From Oceaniovalibus guishaninsula JLT2003 (lineage in GTDB: Bacteria; Pseudomonadota; Alphaproteobacteria; Rhodobacterales; Rhodobacteraceae), in contig NZ_AMGO01000067.1 in NCBI RefSeq assembly GCF_000299575.1, positions 1-64,000 of the forward strand: a stretch of DNA of 64,000 nt, in the 5' to 3' direction. The position numbers were made by a program, and so were the translations under genes. Positions 1 to 8,496 of this stretch are shown piece after piece (positions within the stretch are counted from its first letter, which is position 1; every line of letters starts with the position of its first letter). Below the pieces are notes generated by a model. It did no database searches and had not been told where the DNA came from. It saw only the letters and a list, made by a program, of their open reading frames with translations.

Positions 1-9
1 GGGATCCTC

Positions 10-1137
10 ATGCACGACATGGCAGAACGGTCCGAAGGGGGCTTTGCAGCCTATCACGCCACCCGCAGGTTCGGCAGCCTCGACGGGCTGCGCTTCCTTT
101 GCATCATGGCGGTGCTCTGGCATCACGCGCCCGTCTGGACCGGGCTGGCGGATCCGGCGCTGATCCTGACACGGGGCTTTGCCGGCGTCGATTTCTTCTT
201 CGTTCTCAGCGGCTTTTTGATCACGACGCTGCTGGTGCGCGAACGGCGTGCGAAGGGGCGGTTTTCGCTGCGGGGCTTCTACTGGCGGCGGTTCCTGAGG
301 ATCGTTCCGCTTTACTTCCTGATCGTCACGGCGGTCGCCGCCTATTACATCGGCGTGAAGAAGGAAATGCAGTACCTTGAATTCCTTCCTTTTTACTATC
401 TCTTTCTGTCGAACTTCCTGATCGGCGACATTCCCCTGCTGGCGCCGACATGGTCGCTGTCGGTCGAGGAACAGTATTATCTGGTCTGGCCGCTGCTGTT
501 GCTGGTGCTGCCGCGGCGGTGGGTGCTGCCTGCCCTGGTTCTGGGCGTGGTGCTGTGCCTTCTGGCCGTCACCGGATCGCTGGCGCCGCTGGGCATCCGC
601 GCGGTATCGGTGGGGCCGCTGGTTTTCTACATGTTCAACGCCACTTACGCGCCGATCCTCATCGGGTCCGCGCTGGCGATCCTGCTGGACGACGCACGCG
701 GATATGCCGTTCTGGCGCGCGTTCTGGGCCATCGCGCCGCCCCGCTGGCCACGTTCGGGCTGCTGCTGGTGCTGTGGCAGATCCTGCCGGGCAACCTGAT
801 CGGCTGGCCGAACCTGGTGATGCATCTGTCGATGGCGGCGTGCCTGGCCAGCATCGTGATCCGCGAGGATCATGTACTGCGCCCCGTGCTGGCCTTCCGG
901 CCCGTCGCCCGCGTGGGCGAGATCAGCTATGGCATCTATCTCTATCACCTGATCGGGCTGCATGTGACGAACGTGGCGCTGGGAACGACGCCGCAGGCGG
1001 GGCTGGCCGCGGACTGGGCGGTGTTCGTCGTCTATACCCTTGTCACCATCGCCATCTCCGAGGTCAGCTTCCGCACGTTCGAACAGGCGTTCCTGCGGTT
1101 GAAGCGCCGGCCGGTGGGGCTGGTCCGCGCGGCATGA
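10..1137 (+). CDS. Acyltransferase family 3 (OafA/YrhL type) integral membrane protein
   Basis: Multispanning membrane O-acyltransferase, 375 residues, typical for the family. It probably transfers acetyl or another acyl group to a sugar of the surface polysaccharide made by the neighbouring genes. After a short cytoplasmic start (residues 1-22) comes the family opening LDGLRFLCIMAVLWHH with the conserved His pair at about 38-39, then GVDFFFVLSGFLI (about 59-71), RRFLRIVPLYF (about 93-103) and roughly ten hydrophobic helices ending in a basic tail. The frame is open to the window edge, so the ATG at 10 is the first visible start rather than a proven one; ATG 19 is an alternative. The substrate cannot be read from sequence. 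Confidence 0.9.
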   Translation: MHDMAERSEGGFAAYHATRRFGSLDGLRFLCIMAVLWHHAPVWTGLADPALILTRGFAGVDFFFVLSGFLITTLLVRERRAKGRFSLRGFYWRRFLRIVPLYFLIVTAVAAYYIGVKKEMQYLEFLPFYYLFLSNFLIGDIPLLAPTWSLSVEEQYYLVWPLLLLVLPRRWVLPALVLGVVLCLLAVTGSLAPLGIRAVSVGPLVFYMFNATYAPILIGSALAILLDDARGYAVLARVLGHRAAPLATFGLLLVLWQILPGNLIGWPNLVMHLSMAACLASIVIREDHVLRPVLAFRPVARVGEISYGIYLYHLIGLHVTNVALGTTPQAGLAADWAVFVVYTLVTIAISEVSFRTFEQAFLRLKRRPVGLVRAA

Positions 1138-1238
1138 TATAGCCAGATCAACCGGTTACGGATGACTTTTAAGAACAAGGATGAAGGCGCGCGCGTAGGG
1201 TCCGATTGCGTCATGCGGGCCGAAAGGCCGCCGTCCGC

Positions 1239-2075
1239 TCAGCCGCGCCTTGCCCGCAGGGCCGACAGGGTCAGGCGCGGCAGCGTTCCGAAACACGCGG
1301 CATAGCGGCCCGCCAGCCGGCCCGGATCGCGGGCCATCCGCCAGGCCCATTCCATCGCCACGGCCCGCGTCCAGGCCGGTGCGCGGATCTGGCTGCCGGC
1401 GATGAAGTCGAGCCCCGCGCCGATCGACACGAACCCGCATCCCGGCAGCCGGGCCGCGGCATGGACGGCGAAGATCTCCTGCTTCGGGGCGCCGAGCGCC
1501 AGCAGGCAAAGCGCCGCCCCCGACGCGCCGATCCGGTCGATGGCCGCGTCCGCCCCGGCGCCCGCGGGATCGAACCCCATCGGCGGCGCGATGCGGCAGA
1601 CGATCCGCAATCCTTCATGCGCGGCTTCCAGCGCGTCGGCGGCCCGCGCCAGCGTGGCCTCGGTCGCGCCCAGCAGGGCCACGGGCGCGCCCGCTTGGGC
1701 GGCGACGGCGCAAAGCGGTGCGATCAGTTCCGATCCGGGGATCAGCTCGACCCGCCGTCCGGCCAGCCGCGACAGCCACACGACCGGATTGCCGTCGGCC
1801 ACGACATGGCTGTGCGCGGCATAGGCCGCGCGGAAGGCCGGATCGCGGTCCAGCTTGACCGCATGGTCGAGGTTCAGCGTCGCCAGCGTGAAGCCGCGCC
1901 CGTCGTGCAGATGCGCGGCGATGTCGTCCAGCAGCGCGGCGCGACCCGGATGGGTGATGCGCACGGTGCCCGCCTCGACCTGCGTATCGGCCTGCGTATC
2001 GGGCTGGCTGTTTGTCGGGGGGCCGCCGAAGCGGATGATGTCGGCCAAGTCGGTCTCCGGGTCGGTCGGAATCAA
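1239..2075 (-). CDS. WecG/TagA/CpsF family glycosyltransferase
   Basis: Inverting GT26-type transferase that adds a sugar (in characterised relatives N-acetylmannosamine or its uronate) to an undecaprenyl-diphosphate-linked intermediate at the cytoplasmic membrane. Seen: TLNLDHAVKL (about 66-75), VVADGNPVVW (about 91-100, with the family Asp), and LGAPKQE (about 194-200). The start is uncertain. The full frame begins with a TTG at 2075 without a clear ribosome site, and residues 22-36 come from a 12-bp tandem repeat. A GTG at 1964 has GAGG eight bases upstream and would give 241 residues, closer to the family length. It is convergent with the acyltransferase gene and divergent from the oxidoreductase at 2180. 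Confidence 0.85.
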   Translation of the reverse strand: MIPTDPETDLADIIRFGGPPTNSQPDTQADTQVEAGTVRITHPGRAALLDDIAAHLHDGRGFTLATLNLDHAVKLDRDPAFRAAYAAHSHVVADGNPVVWLSRLAGRRVELIPGSELIAPLCAVAAQAGAPVALLGATEATLARAADALEAAHEGLRIVCRIAPPMGFDPAGAGADAAIDRIGASGAALCLLALGAPKQEIFAVHAAARLPGCGFVSIGAGLDFIAGSQIRAPAWTRAVAMEWAWRMARDPGRLAGRYAACFGTLPRLTLSALRARRG

Positions 2076-2179
2076 GCGAGATCGGGCGGGATGGCGGGTT
2101 CCCTATACATGCCGCGCCGGAACGGGGTAAGGGTCCGCCCGTGGCCTCTTGCGGGTCGATCTTCTGACCGGAGAAACGG

Positions 2180-3343
2180 ATGGGGCGGACCCGTATCGCC
2201 ATGCTGGGCTGCGGCTATGTCGCCAATATGTACCGCCTGACGCTGGAGGGGCATCCCGACCTGACGCTGGTGGGCGTCCATGACCGCGAACGGTCGCGCT
2301 GCGAGACGATGGCGCGGCTGACGGGGGCGGACGCCTATCCCGATCTGGACGCGCTGCTGTCCGATCCGCGCCCGTCCATCGTTCTGAATCTCACCAACCC
2401 GTCCGAACATTACGCCACCACCCGCGCCCTTCTGGAGGCGGGCAAGCACGTCTATACCGAAAAGCCGTTGGCGATGCGGCTGGACCAGGCGCGCGCGCTC
2501 GCCGCGCTGTCGCAGGCCAGGGGGCTGCATCTGGTATCCGCGCCCTGCACGCTGCTGGGGCCGGTGGCGCGCACGCTGCACCGGACGCTGGCCGCGGGGA
2601 CGGCCGGCCGCATCCGTCTGGTCCATGCCGAGATGGAGGACGGGATGGTGCCGCGCGCGCCCGTCCATCGCTGGGTGAACGAGGCGGGCATGGCCTGGCC
2701 CGCGGTGGACGAATACGCCACCGGCTGCACGGTCGAGCATGCGGGCTATGTATTGAGCTGGCTCTGCGCGATGTTCGGTCCGGTGACGCGGCTGACCGCC
2801 CATGCCGAGGAACTGATGCCCGACAAGATCCCCGGCATCGCCCTGCCATCCGCGCCGGATCTGTCGGTGGCCGTGCTGCGGTTCGAGAACGGCGTCGTCG
2901 CGCGGATGACCAACGGCCTTTACGCGCGCCACGACCACCGGCTGACATTCTACGGCGACGAGGGCACGGTCGAGGTCGCCGATCCGCGCAGCGACGCCTC
3001 GGCCATCCGCCTGCGCCGCTATCGCCGCCTGCGCCGCCGCCGGTTCCTCGATCCGGTGGGGCGGCGGGTGCGGCTGATGGGCGGCGGCGAGCGCATCGCG
3101 CGCTATCGCGGATCGCAGGTGCGCGATTTCTGCCGCGCGGTGGCCGATATGGGCCAGGCCCTGCGGGAAGGGCGCGCGCCGCTGACCGGCGCCGATTTCG
3201 CCGCCCATATCGCCGAGGTGACGCTGGCCTGCCATTTCGCCACCCATCCCTCGGGGGCGGATGCGGGGTTCGAGGGCCGGCTCGACCGGATGCCCTATGC
3301 GCCGGTGACGCGGTTCGCGCCCATCGCGGGGTTCGCGGCATGA
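2180..3343 (+). CDS. Gfo/Idh/MocA family NAD(P)-dependent oxidoreductase
   Basis: Predicted sugar or nucleotide-sugar dehydrogenase (387 residues). The N-terminal Rossmann fold has AMLGCGYVANMY (about 7-18), and the family signature EKPLAM (Lys95) marks the catalytic entry; the C-terminal half is the GFO/IDH alpha/beta domain. Its stop overlaps the start of the epimerase gene by the four bases ATGA, and that gene overlaps the following glycosyltransferase in the same way, so the three are translationally coupled. This suggests that the oxidoreductase and epimerase modify a sugar precursor used by the adjacent transferases. The substrate is unknown. Confidence 0.85.
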   Translation: MGRTRIAMLGCGYVANMYRLTLEGHPDLTLVGVHDRERSRCETMARLTGADAYPDLDALLSDPRPSIVLNLTNPSEHYATTRALLEAGKHVYTEKPLAMRLDQARALAALSQARGLHLVSAPCTLLGPVARTLHRTLAAGTAGRIRLVHAEMEDGMVPRAPVHRWVNEAGMAWPAVDEYATGCTVEHAGYVLSWLCAMFGPVTRLTAHAEELMPDKIPGIALPSAPDLSVAVLRFENGVVARMTNGLYARHDHRLTFYGDEGTVEVADPRSDASAIRLRRYRRLRRRRFLDPVGRRVRLMGGGERIARYRGSQVRDFCRAVADMGQALREGRAPLTGADFAAHIAEVTLACHFATHPSGADAGFEGRLDRMPYAPVTRFAPIAGFAA

Positions 3344-4335
3344 GCCGGATCGCCATCACCGGGGCAGGCGGCTTTCTGGGCCGCGCCGCGGTCAGGGCGG
3401 CGCGCGCCGCGGGGCACGAGGTGACGGCGCTGGTCCGCCGCGACGGCGCGATCCTGCCGGACTGGCGGGACGATGGCGGCCTTTCGGTGCATGCGGCCGA
3501 TCTGGCGGGCGGGGGCGACGCGGCGGCGGCCCTTCGCGGGGCGGATGTGGTGATCCATGCCGCCGCCGGATCGGGCGGCGATGCGGCCCATGCCCGCGAT
3601 ACGCTGCAAGCGACCGATGCGCTGCTCGATGCCCTGCCGCAAGGCGCGCGGCTGGTGCTGGTCTCGTCGTTTTCGGTCTATGCGGTGACGGGGATGCCGG
3701 CGGGCGCCACGCTGGACGAAACGTCGCCCGTGGATCGCGACCCGCGGCACCGCGACGCCTATGCTCGCGCCAAGATCGCGCAGGAAGGGCTGGCCATCGC
3801 CCGCGCGCAGACCGGCGGGCTGGATTTGTGGATCATGCGGCCGGGGGCGATCTGGGGGCCGGGACGGACCTGGACGGCACGGCTGGGCTGGCGCCGGGGT
3901 GCGCGGGTCGTCTGTCCGGGCGGCGACGTGCCGGTGCCCGCCATCCATGTGGAGACCTGCGCGGCGGGCCTGGTCGCGGCCGCCTTCGCCAGCGATGCGG
4001 GCTGGCCCGACGATCTGCCGGTCCTGTCGGGCGGGGGCCGGATCCGCATCGTCAACCTGGTCGATCCCGATCCGCCCGCGCAATCGGACTGGCTGGCGGC
4101 GGCGGGGCATCGGCGCGTGCTGCGCCTGCCGCCGGGGCCGCTGATGAAGGGCGCGCGCGCGCTCGATCTGGCGGGCGATCTCTGGCCCGCTTTCGGCCGT
4201 CGCATCCCCACCGGCCTGCGCGAGGCGACGCTGGCCGCGCGGTTCCGCCCGCTGCGTTACAGCGCCGCGCGCGCGCAGGACCGTCTGGGACTGGCGGCCG
4301 GCGGGGATTTCGCCGCAAGGATGCGCGGCGCATGA
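3340..4335 (+). CDS. NAD-dependent epimerase/dehydratase (extended SDR)
   Basis: Short-chain-dehydrogenase-type nucleotide-sugar epimerase or dehydratase, 331 residues. The start MSRIAITGAGGFLG carries the GxxGxxG dinucleotide motif (8-14). The active-site Ser-Tyr-Lys is visible as VSSFSVY followed by AYARAKIA, and RPGAIWGPG is the usual extended-SDR loop. The ATG overlaps the upstream stop and the TGA overlaps the next ATG. It probably acts with the preceding oxidoreductase on one sugar; the exact reaction is not deducible. Confidence 0.85.
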   Translation: MSRIAITGAGGFLGRAAVRAARAAGHEVTALVRRDGAILPDWRDDGGLSVHAADLAGGGDAAAALRGADVVIHAAAGSGGDAAHARDTLQATDALLDALPQGARLVLVSSFSVYAVTGMPAGATLDETSPVDRDPRHRDAYARAKIAQEGLAIARAQTGGLDLWIMRPGAIWGPGRTWTARLGWRRGARVVCPGGDVPVPAIHVETCAAGLVAAAFASDAGWPDDLPVLSGGGRIRIVNLVDPDPPAQSDWLAAAGHRRVLRLPPGPLMKGARALDLAGDLWPAFGRRIPTGLREATLAARFRPLRYSAARAQDRLGLAAGGDFAARMRGA

Positions 4336-5606
4336 CGCGAATACCGGGTCCGGTCGCCTATCTGACCGGCGAGTATCCCCGCGCCACCGACACCTTCATC
4401 CAGCGCGAGGTGGCGGGCCTGCGCGCGCTGGGGATCGAGGTGCTGACCCATTCCGTCCGCCCCACCGCGGCCCATCACCATGTCGGCCCCGAACAGCGCG
4501 CCGAACATGCCGCCACCTTCCGGATCCAGCCCGCCGCCAAGCGTCCGCTGCACCTGCTGCGCGCGCATGGGGCGATGATGGGCCGGCGCTGGCTGTCGGC
4601 CCTGCGGCTGGCCTGGCGCACCCGGCCGCCGGGGATGAAGGCGGCGCTCTGGCAGGCGTTCTATTTCCTCGAGGCGGGGGTGCTGGCGCAGCGGCTGCGC
4701 GACAGGGGCGCGGTGCATCTGCACAACCATTTCGGCAATTCCAGCTGTTCGGTGGCGATGCTGGCGGCCGAGATGGCGGGCCTGCCCTTCAGCTATACGA
4801 TGCACGGCCCGATGGAGTTCTTCGCCCCCGAACACTGGCGCATCGACGAAAAGATCGCCCGCGCCGCCTTCGTCGCCTGCATCAGCCATTACGCCCGCGC
4901 GCAGGGCATGGTCTTTGCCGATCCCGTCCATTGGGACCGGATGCGGATCGTGCATTGCGGGGTGGCACCCGGCCTTTACGACGCGCCGCGCGGGGCGCCG
5001 GGCCAGCGGCTGCTGTTCGTCGGGCGGCTGGCGGCGATCAAGGGCGTGGCGCTGCTGCTGGACGCGGTGGCGCGGCTGCATGCCGACCGCCCCGGACTGC
5101 ACCTGACGCTGGTCGGCGACGGGGCCGAGCGGGCCGGGCTGGAAAGACGGGCGCGCGATCTGGGGATCGCGGATGCGGTGACGTTCACCGGCTATCTGGG
5201 GCAGGACGCGGTGGCCGGGCGGCTGGCGCAAACCGACATCTTCGTTCTGCCGTCCTTCGCCGAAGGCGTGCCCGTCGTGCTGATGGAGGCGATGGCCGCG
5301 GGCCTGCCGGTGATCGGTCCGCAGGTCGCGGGCGTGCCCGAACTGGTCGAGGAAGGGGTTTCGGGATACCTGGTGCCGCCCGGCGATACCGACACGCTGA
5401 CGGACCGCATCGCGCGGCTTCTGGACGATCCGGCCTTGCGCGCGCGGATGGGGCAGGCGGGCCGCGCCAGGGTGGCACGGGATTTCGACGCAGATCGCGA
5501 GGCCGCGTGGCTTGCCCGGCTTGTCGAGGGAAGCTTGCAAGGCGGATTGCCCCAGGGATTGCGGCCGGCGCAAGGCGGGGGCGAAACCCCGACCGCTAGT
5601 CATTAA
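4332..5606 (+). CDS. Glycosyltransferase family 4 (first of a tandem pair)
   Basis: Retaining GT-B glycosyltransferase of about 424 residues for polysaccharide assembly on the cytoplasmic face. The start chosen is the ATG in the ATGA overlap with the epimerase stop. The frame stays open upstream to 3828 only as a shadow. The N-terminal acceptor domain (AYLTGEYPRATDTFIQREV) is followed by the GT4 donor domain with LLFVGRLAAIKG, VGDG and the E-x7-E type stretch FAEGVPVVLMEAMAAG. The last third of the gene, from 5154 to 5566, is identical in DNA sequence to the next gene. Only the final residues after that block differ. Confidence 0.88.
   Translation: MTRIPGPVAYLTGEYPRATDTFIQREVAGLRALGIEVLTHSVRPTAAHHHVGPEQRAEHAATFRIQPAAKRPLHLLRAHGAMMGRRWLSALRLAWRTRPPGMKAALWQAFYFLEAGVLAQRLRDRGAVHLHNHFGNSSCSVAMLAAEMAGLPFSYTMHGPMEFFAPEHWRIDEKIARAAFVACISHYARAQGMVFADPVHWDRMRIVHCGVAPGLYDAPRGAPGQRLLFVGRLAAIKGVALLLDAVARLHADRPGLHLTLVGDGAERAGLERRARDLGIADAVTFTGYLGQDAVAGRLAQTDIFVLPSFAEGVPVVLMEAMAAGLPVIGPQVAGVPELVEEGVSGYLVPPGDTDTLTDRIARLLDDPALRARMGQAGRARVARDFDADREAAWLARLVEGSLQGGLPQGLRPAQGGGETPTASH
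5154..5566 (+). repeat. 413-bp perfect direct repeat, copy 1 (inside GT4 gene 4332-5606)
   Basis: By eye this block is base-for-base identical to 6605-7017, at an offset of 1451 bp. A second patch at the same offset (4942-5032 against 6393-6483) has two mismatches in about 91 bp. Between and before these patches the two genes are clearly diverged, which is the footprint of gene conversion or a recent recombination rather than simple duplication. Confidence 0.95.
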
Positions 5607-5716
5607 ACATCTGATAACAATAAGTTTTATACGCTATTTCTTTGCCACGCCGCGACCGGCGGGGCTATACGGACCGCATTCGGGTGGCCGGTTCGCCGCC
5701 AGGTCCGGGGGATGCG
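5607..5716 (+). promoter_or_regulatory. AT-rich intergenic segment upstream of second GT4 gene
   Basis: The run from about 5603 to 5645 is strikingly A/T-rich compared with the GC-rich genes around it and contains TTAAAC and TTTTATAC elements that could serve as a promoter. A GGGGGA ribosome site sits just before the ATG at 5717. This segment separates the two GT4 genes and lies immediately after the 413-bp repeat. Promoter activity is inferred only. Confidence 0.35.
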
Positions 5717-7036
5717 ATGGACGGCCAGTATATCCTGCAAGACGCCACGGCACTGGTCGGCAACGATGTCGCGGAACGGCCCGTCGCGGCCGGGGCCGGT
5801 CTGACCGTCGGCTATGTGATGAACACCTATCCGCTGGTCAGCACCACCTTCATCGGGCGCGAGATCCGCGCGATCGAGGCTATGGGCGCGACCGTGCGCC
5901 GCTATGCCATCCGGCACTGGACCGACGATCTGGTGGATGACGGCGACCGGCGCGAACGCGGGCTGACCCGCTATCTGCTGACCGGCCCCCGGCGCGACAT
6001 GCTGCGCGCCGTTCTGTCGGAAACCGCCGCCAATCCGCGCGGCATGGCGCGCGCCTTCGGTTGCGCGCTGCGGCTGATGCGGGCGGGCGGCGGCCCGGTG
6101 CGGCAGATGGCCTATCTGGCCGAGGCGATCGTCCTGCGCCGGGCGGCGGCGGCCGACGGGGTCATGCATCTGCATGCGCATTTTTCGTCCAACGCGACCA
6201 GCGTGGCGATGCTGGCGCGGGCGCTGGGGGGACCGCCCTACAGCTTTACCGTCCACGGACCGACCGAGTTCTTCAATCCGCACGAAAACGCCTTGGGCGC
6301 CAAGGTGGCCGGGGCGGCCTTCGTCGCCTGCATCAGCCATTTCGCCCGTGCGCAGGTAATGATCTTCGCCGCGCGCAAGGACTGGCCGAAGCTGCGGATC
6401 GTGCATTGCGGAGTGGCGCCCGGCCTTTACGACGCGCCGCGCGGGGCGCCGGGCCAGCGGCTGCTGTTCGTCGGGCGGCTGGCAAGGGTGAAGGGCGTGG
6501 CGGTCTTGCTCGACGCGTTCGCCGCGCTGCGCGCCGGCCATCCCGACGCGCATCTGACGCTGGCGGGCGACGGCCCCGAACGCGCGACGCTGGAAGGATA
6601 TGCCCGCGATCTGGGGATCGCGGATGCGGTGACGTTCACCGGCTATCTGGGGCAGGACGCGGTGGCCGGGCGGCTGGCGCAAACCGACATCTTCGTTCTG
6701 CCGTCCTTCGCCGAAGGCGTGCCCGTCGTGCTGATGGAGGCGATGGCCGCGGGCCTGCCGGTGATCGGTCCGCAGGTCGCGGGCGTGCCCGAACTGGTCG
6801 AGGAAGGGGTTTCGGGATACCTGGTGCCGCCCGGCGATACCGACACGCTGACGGACCGCATCGCGCGGCTTCTGGACGATCCGGCCTTGCGCGCGCGGAT
6901 GGGGCAGGCGGGCCGCGCCAGGGTGGCACGGGATTTCGACGCAGATCGCGAGGCCGCGTGGCTTGCCCGGCTTGTCGAGGGAAGCTTGCAAGGCGGATTG
7001 CCCCAGGGATTGCGGCCCGAGGCATCCTGCCGGTAA
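5717..7036 (+). CDS. Glycosyltransferase family 4 (second of a tandem pair)
   Basis: GT-B transferase of 439 residues, paralogous to the gene before it. ATG 5717 was chosen because a GGGGGA ribosome site precedes it and because the upstream in-frame extension to 5642 looks non-coding. The N-terminal half (VGYVMNTYPLVSTTFIGREI, then a diverged acceptor domain) differs from the paralog, so the acceptor is probably different. The donor half carries LLFVGRLARVKG and FAEGVPVVLMEAMAAG; its last 137 codons are identical in DNA to the paralog, so the two enzymes probably share the donor sugar class. Both copies are in the same codon phase. Confidence 0.88.
   Translation: MDGQYILQDATALVGNDVAERPVAAGAGLTVGYVMNTYPLVSTTFIGREIRAIEAMGATVRRYAIRHWTDDLVDDGDRRERGLTRYLLTGPRRDMLRAVLSETAANPRGMARAFGCALRLMRAGGGPVRQMAYLAEAIVLRRAAAADGVMHLHAHFSSNATSVAMLARALGGPPYSFTVHGPTEFFNPHENALGAKVAGAAFVACISHFARAQVMIFAARKDWPKLRIVHCGVAPGLYDAPRGAPGQRLLFVGRLARVKGVAVLLDAFAALRAGHPDAHLTLAGDGPERATLEGYARDLGIADAVTFTGYLGQDAVAGRLAQTDIFVLPSFAEGVPVVLMEAMAAGLPVIGPQVAGVPELVEEGVSGYLVPPGDTDTLTDRIARLLDDPALRARMGQAGRARVARDFDADREAAWLARLVEGSLQGGLPQGLRPEASCR
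6605..7017 (+). repeat. 413-bp perfect direct repeat, copy 2 (inside GT4 gene 5717-7036)
   Basis: Identical to 5154-5566. Because the copies are in the same reading phase, homologous recombination between them would delete 1451 bp and leave one intact hybrid GT4 gene with the N-terminal half of the first and the tail of the second. Confidence 0.95.
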
Positions 7037-7046
7037 CGTCGGCGGC

Positions 7047-8363
7047 ATGACCCGCCGCCGCATCCTGATCCTCGCTTCGGACTGCAACCCCGAATGGCCC
7101 TCGTTGCCGGTGGTGGGCTACAAATATGCCGTCGCGCTGTCGCGGGTCTGCGATGTGGTCGTGGCGACTCAGGTGCGCAACCGCCCCAACATCCTCAAGC
7201 TGCACCCCGATGCCGGAGAGGCCGTGCCGGGCGCGCCCTTGTCGTTCGTCTTCATCGACACCGAATACATCGCCGCGCCGCTGCACCGGCTGTCGCGGGT
7301 TCTGCGCGGCGGGACCGATGTGGCCTGGTCGACGGGGATGATCATGGCCTATCCGTCCTATGTCGAATTCGAACGGCAGGTCTGGAAGCGGTTCCGCGAA
7401 GCGCTGCGCGGCCGGTCCTTCGATATTGTCCACCGGATCACGCCGATGTCGCCGACGATGCCCAGCTACATGGCGGGGCGGGGCGGGCGGCCGTTCGTGC
7501 TGGGTCCACTCAACGGCAATCTCGACTGGCCGAAGGCCTTCGCCGCCGAGCAGAAACGCGAACGCGAAAGTCTTCGCCGGTTGCGCGCGCTTTACAGATA
7601 CATGCCCTTCGCCCGGCGCACCTTCGCCCGATCTGCCGCCGTGCTGGCCGCTTTCCGGCATACGATCGACGATCTGGACGCGGTGCCGCCGGACCGGATC
7701 GTGATGTTTCCCGAAGTCGGCTATGACGACGCGATCTTCCATCCCCCCGCCGATACGGAATCCGCGGGCGAAGGGCCGCTGCGGTTCCTGTTCGCCGGGC
7801 GGCTGGTGCCCTACAAGCTGCCCGAGGTCGCGGTGCGCGCCTTCGTCGGATCGCCGCATCTGGGCGATGCGGTGCTGCATGTCGTGGGCGACGGCCCCGA
7901 ACTGCCCCGGCTGCAACGGATGGTCGAGCAGGCGGGCGCCGCGGACCGGGTGATTTTCGAGGGCCGTCTCGATCAGGCCGGGGTGGCCGAAAAGATGCGC
8001 GGCGCGGACGTGTTCGTGTTTCCGTCGATCCGCGAACTGGGGGCGGGCGTCGTGGTCGAGGCGATGGCCTGCGGCATGCTGTGCATCGTCGTGGATTACG
8101 GCGGGCCGGCCGATCTGGTGGCGCCGGATCGCGGCGTCAAGGTGCCGATGGCGCCGCTGGAAGATCTGGTGACGTCCTTCCGGCACCGGATGGAGCAGGC
8201 CGCCGAGCGTCATGGAACCCCGGCGGAACGGGCCAGGCGCCGCGCCGCCGCCGATCATGCCCGCGACCGCTATCTCTGGGCGCGCAAGGCCGATCTGACG
8301 GCCGAGATCTACGAAGCGGTCCTGGCCGGCGAAGCGCTGCCTGCCCCTTACGCGCGGACCTGA
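7047..8363 (+). CDS. Glycosyltransferase family 4
   Basis: Predicted GT-B transferase of 438 residues starting MTRRRILILASDCNPEW. It carries the GT4 donor domain (FLFAGRLVPYKLPEVAV, VGDGPELPRL, FPSIRELGAGVVVEAMACG with the two Glu of the E-x7-E motif). Only ten bases separate it from the previous stop. It is a paralog of the gene at 8497: both begin with a PxxxSxPLVG-type segment and VVT/AQxRNR, so the pair probably arose by duplication and acts in the same polysaccharide pathway. The sugar added is unknown. Confidence 0.88.
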   Translation: MTRRRILILASDCNPEWPSLPVVGYKYAVALSRVCDVVVATQVRNRPNILKLHPDAGEAVPGAPLSFVFIDTEYIAAPLHRLSRVLRGGTDVAWSTGMIMAYPSYVEFERQVWKRFREALRGRSFDIVHRITPMSPTMPSYMAGRGGRPFVLGPLNGNLDWPKAFAAEQKRERESLRRLRALYRYMPFARRTFARSAAVLAAFRHTIDDLDAVPPDRIVMFPEVGYDDAIFHPPADTESAGEGPLRFLFAGRLVPYKLPEVAVRAFVGSPHLGDAVLHVVGDGPELPRLQRMVEQAGAADRVIFEGRLDQAGVAEKMRGADVFVFPSIRELGAGVVVEAMACGMLCIVVDYGGPADLVAPDRGVKVPMAPLEDLVTSFRHRMEQAAERHGTPAERARRRAAADHARDRYLWARKADLTAEIYEAVLAGEALPAPYART

Positions 8364-8380
8364 CGCCTTTCTGCCGCCAC

Positions 8381-8399
8381 GAAGGGCATCCGGCCCTTC
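8381..8399 (+). terminator. Possible hairpin terminator after GT4 gene
   Basis: GAAGGGC and GCCCTTC form a perfect 7-bp stem with a 5-base loop 17 bases after the stop at 8363, followed by TCAATCT, a weak T-tract. A second inverted repeat (TGCCGAAC / GTTCGGCA, 8419-8447) lies between it and the next gene. Either could be a terminator or an operator. Confidence 0.3.
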
Positions 8400-8496
8400 T
8401 CAATCTCGGGTTGCCACCTGCCGAACAGCATGCGATCCGGTTCGGCAAGGGTTTCGCGACGCAAGCCATCTTGCGCGGCCTCGAGGGCGACGGACG

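Noticed and set aside
4942-7017. Insertion-sequence or transposon origin of the duplicated GT4 block
   Set aside because: No terminal inverted repeats, target duplications or transposase; identity is confined to coding sequence in register.
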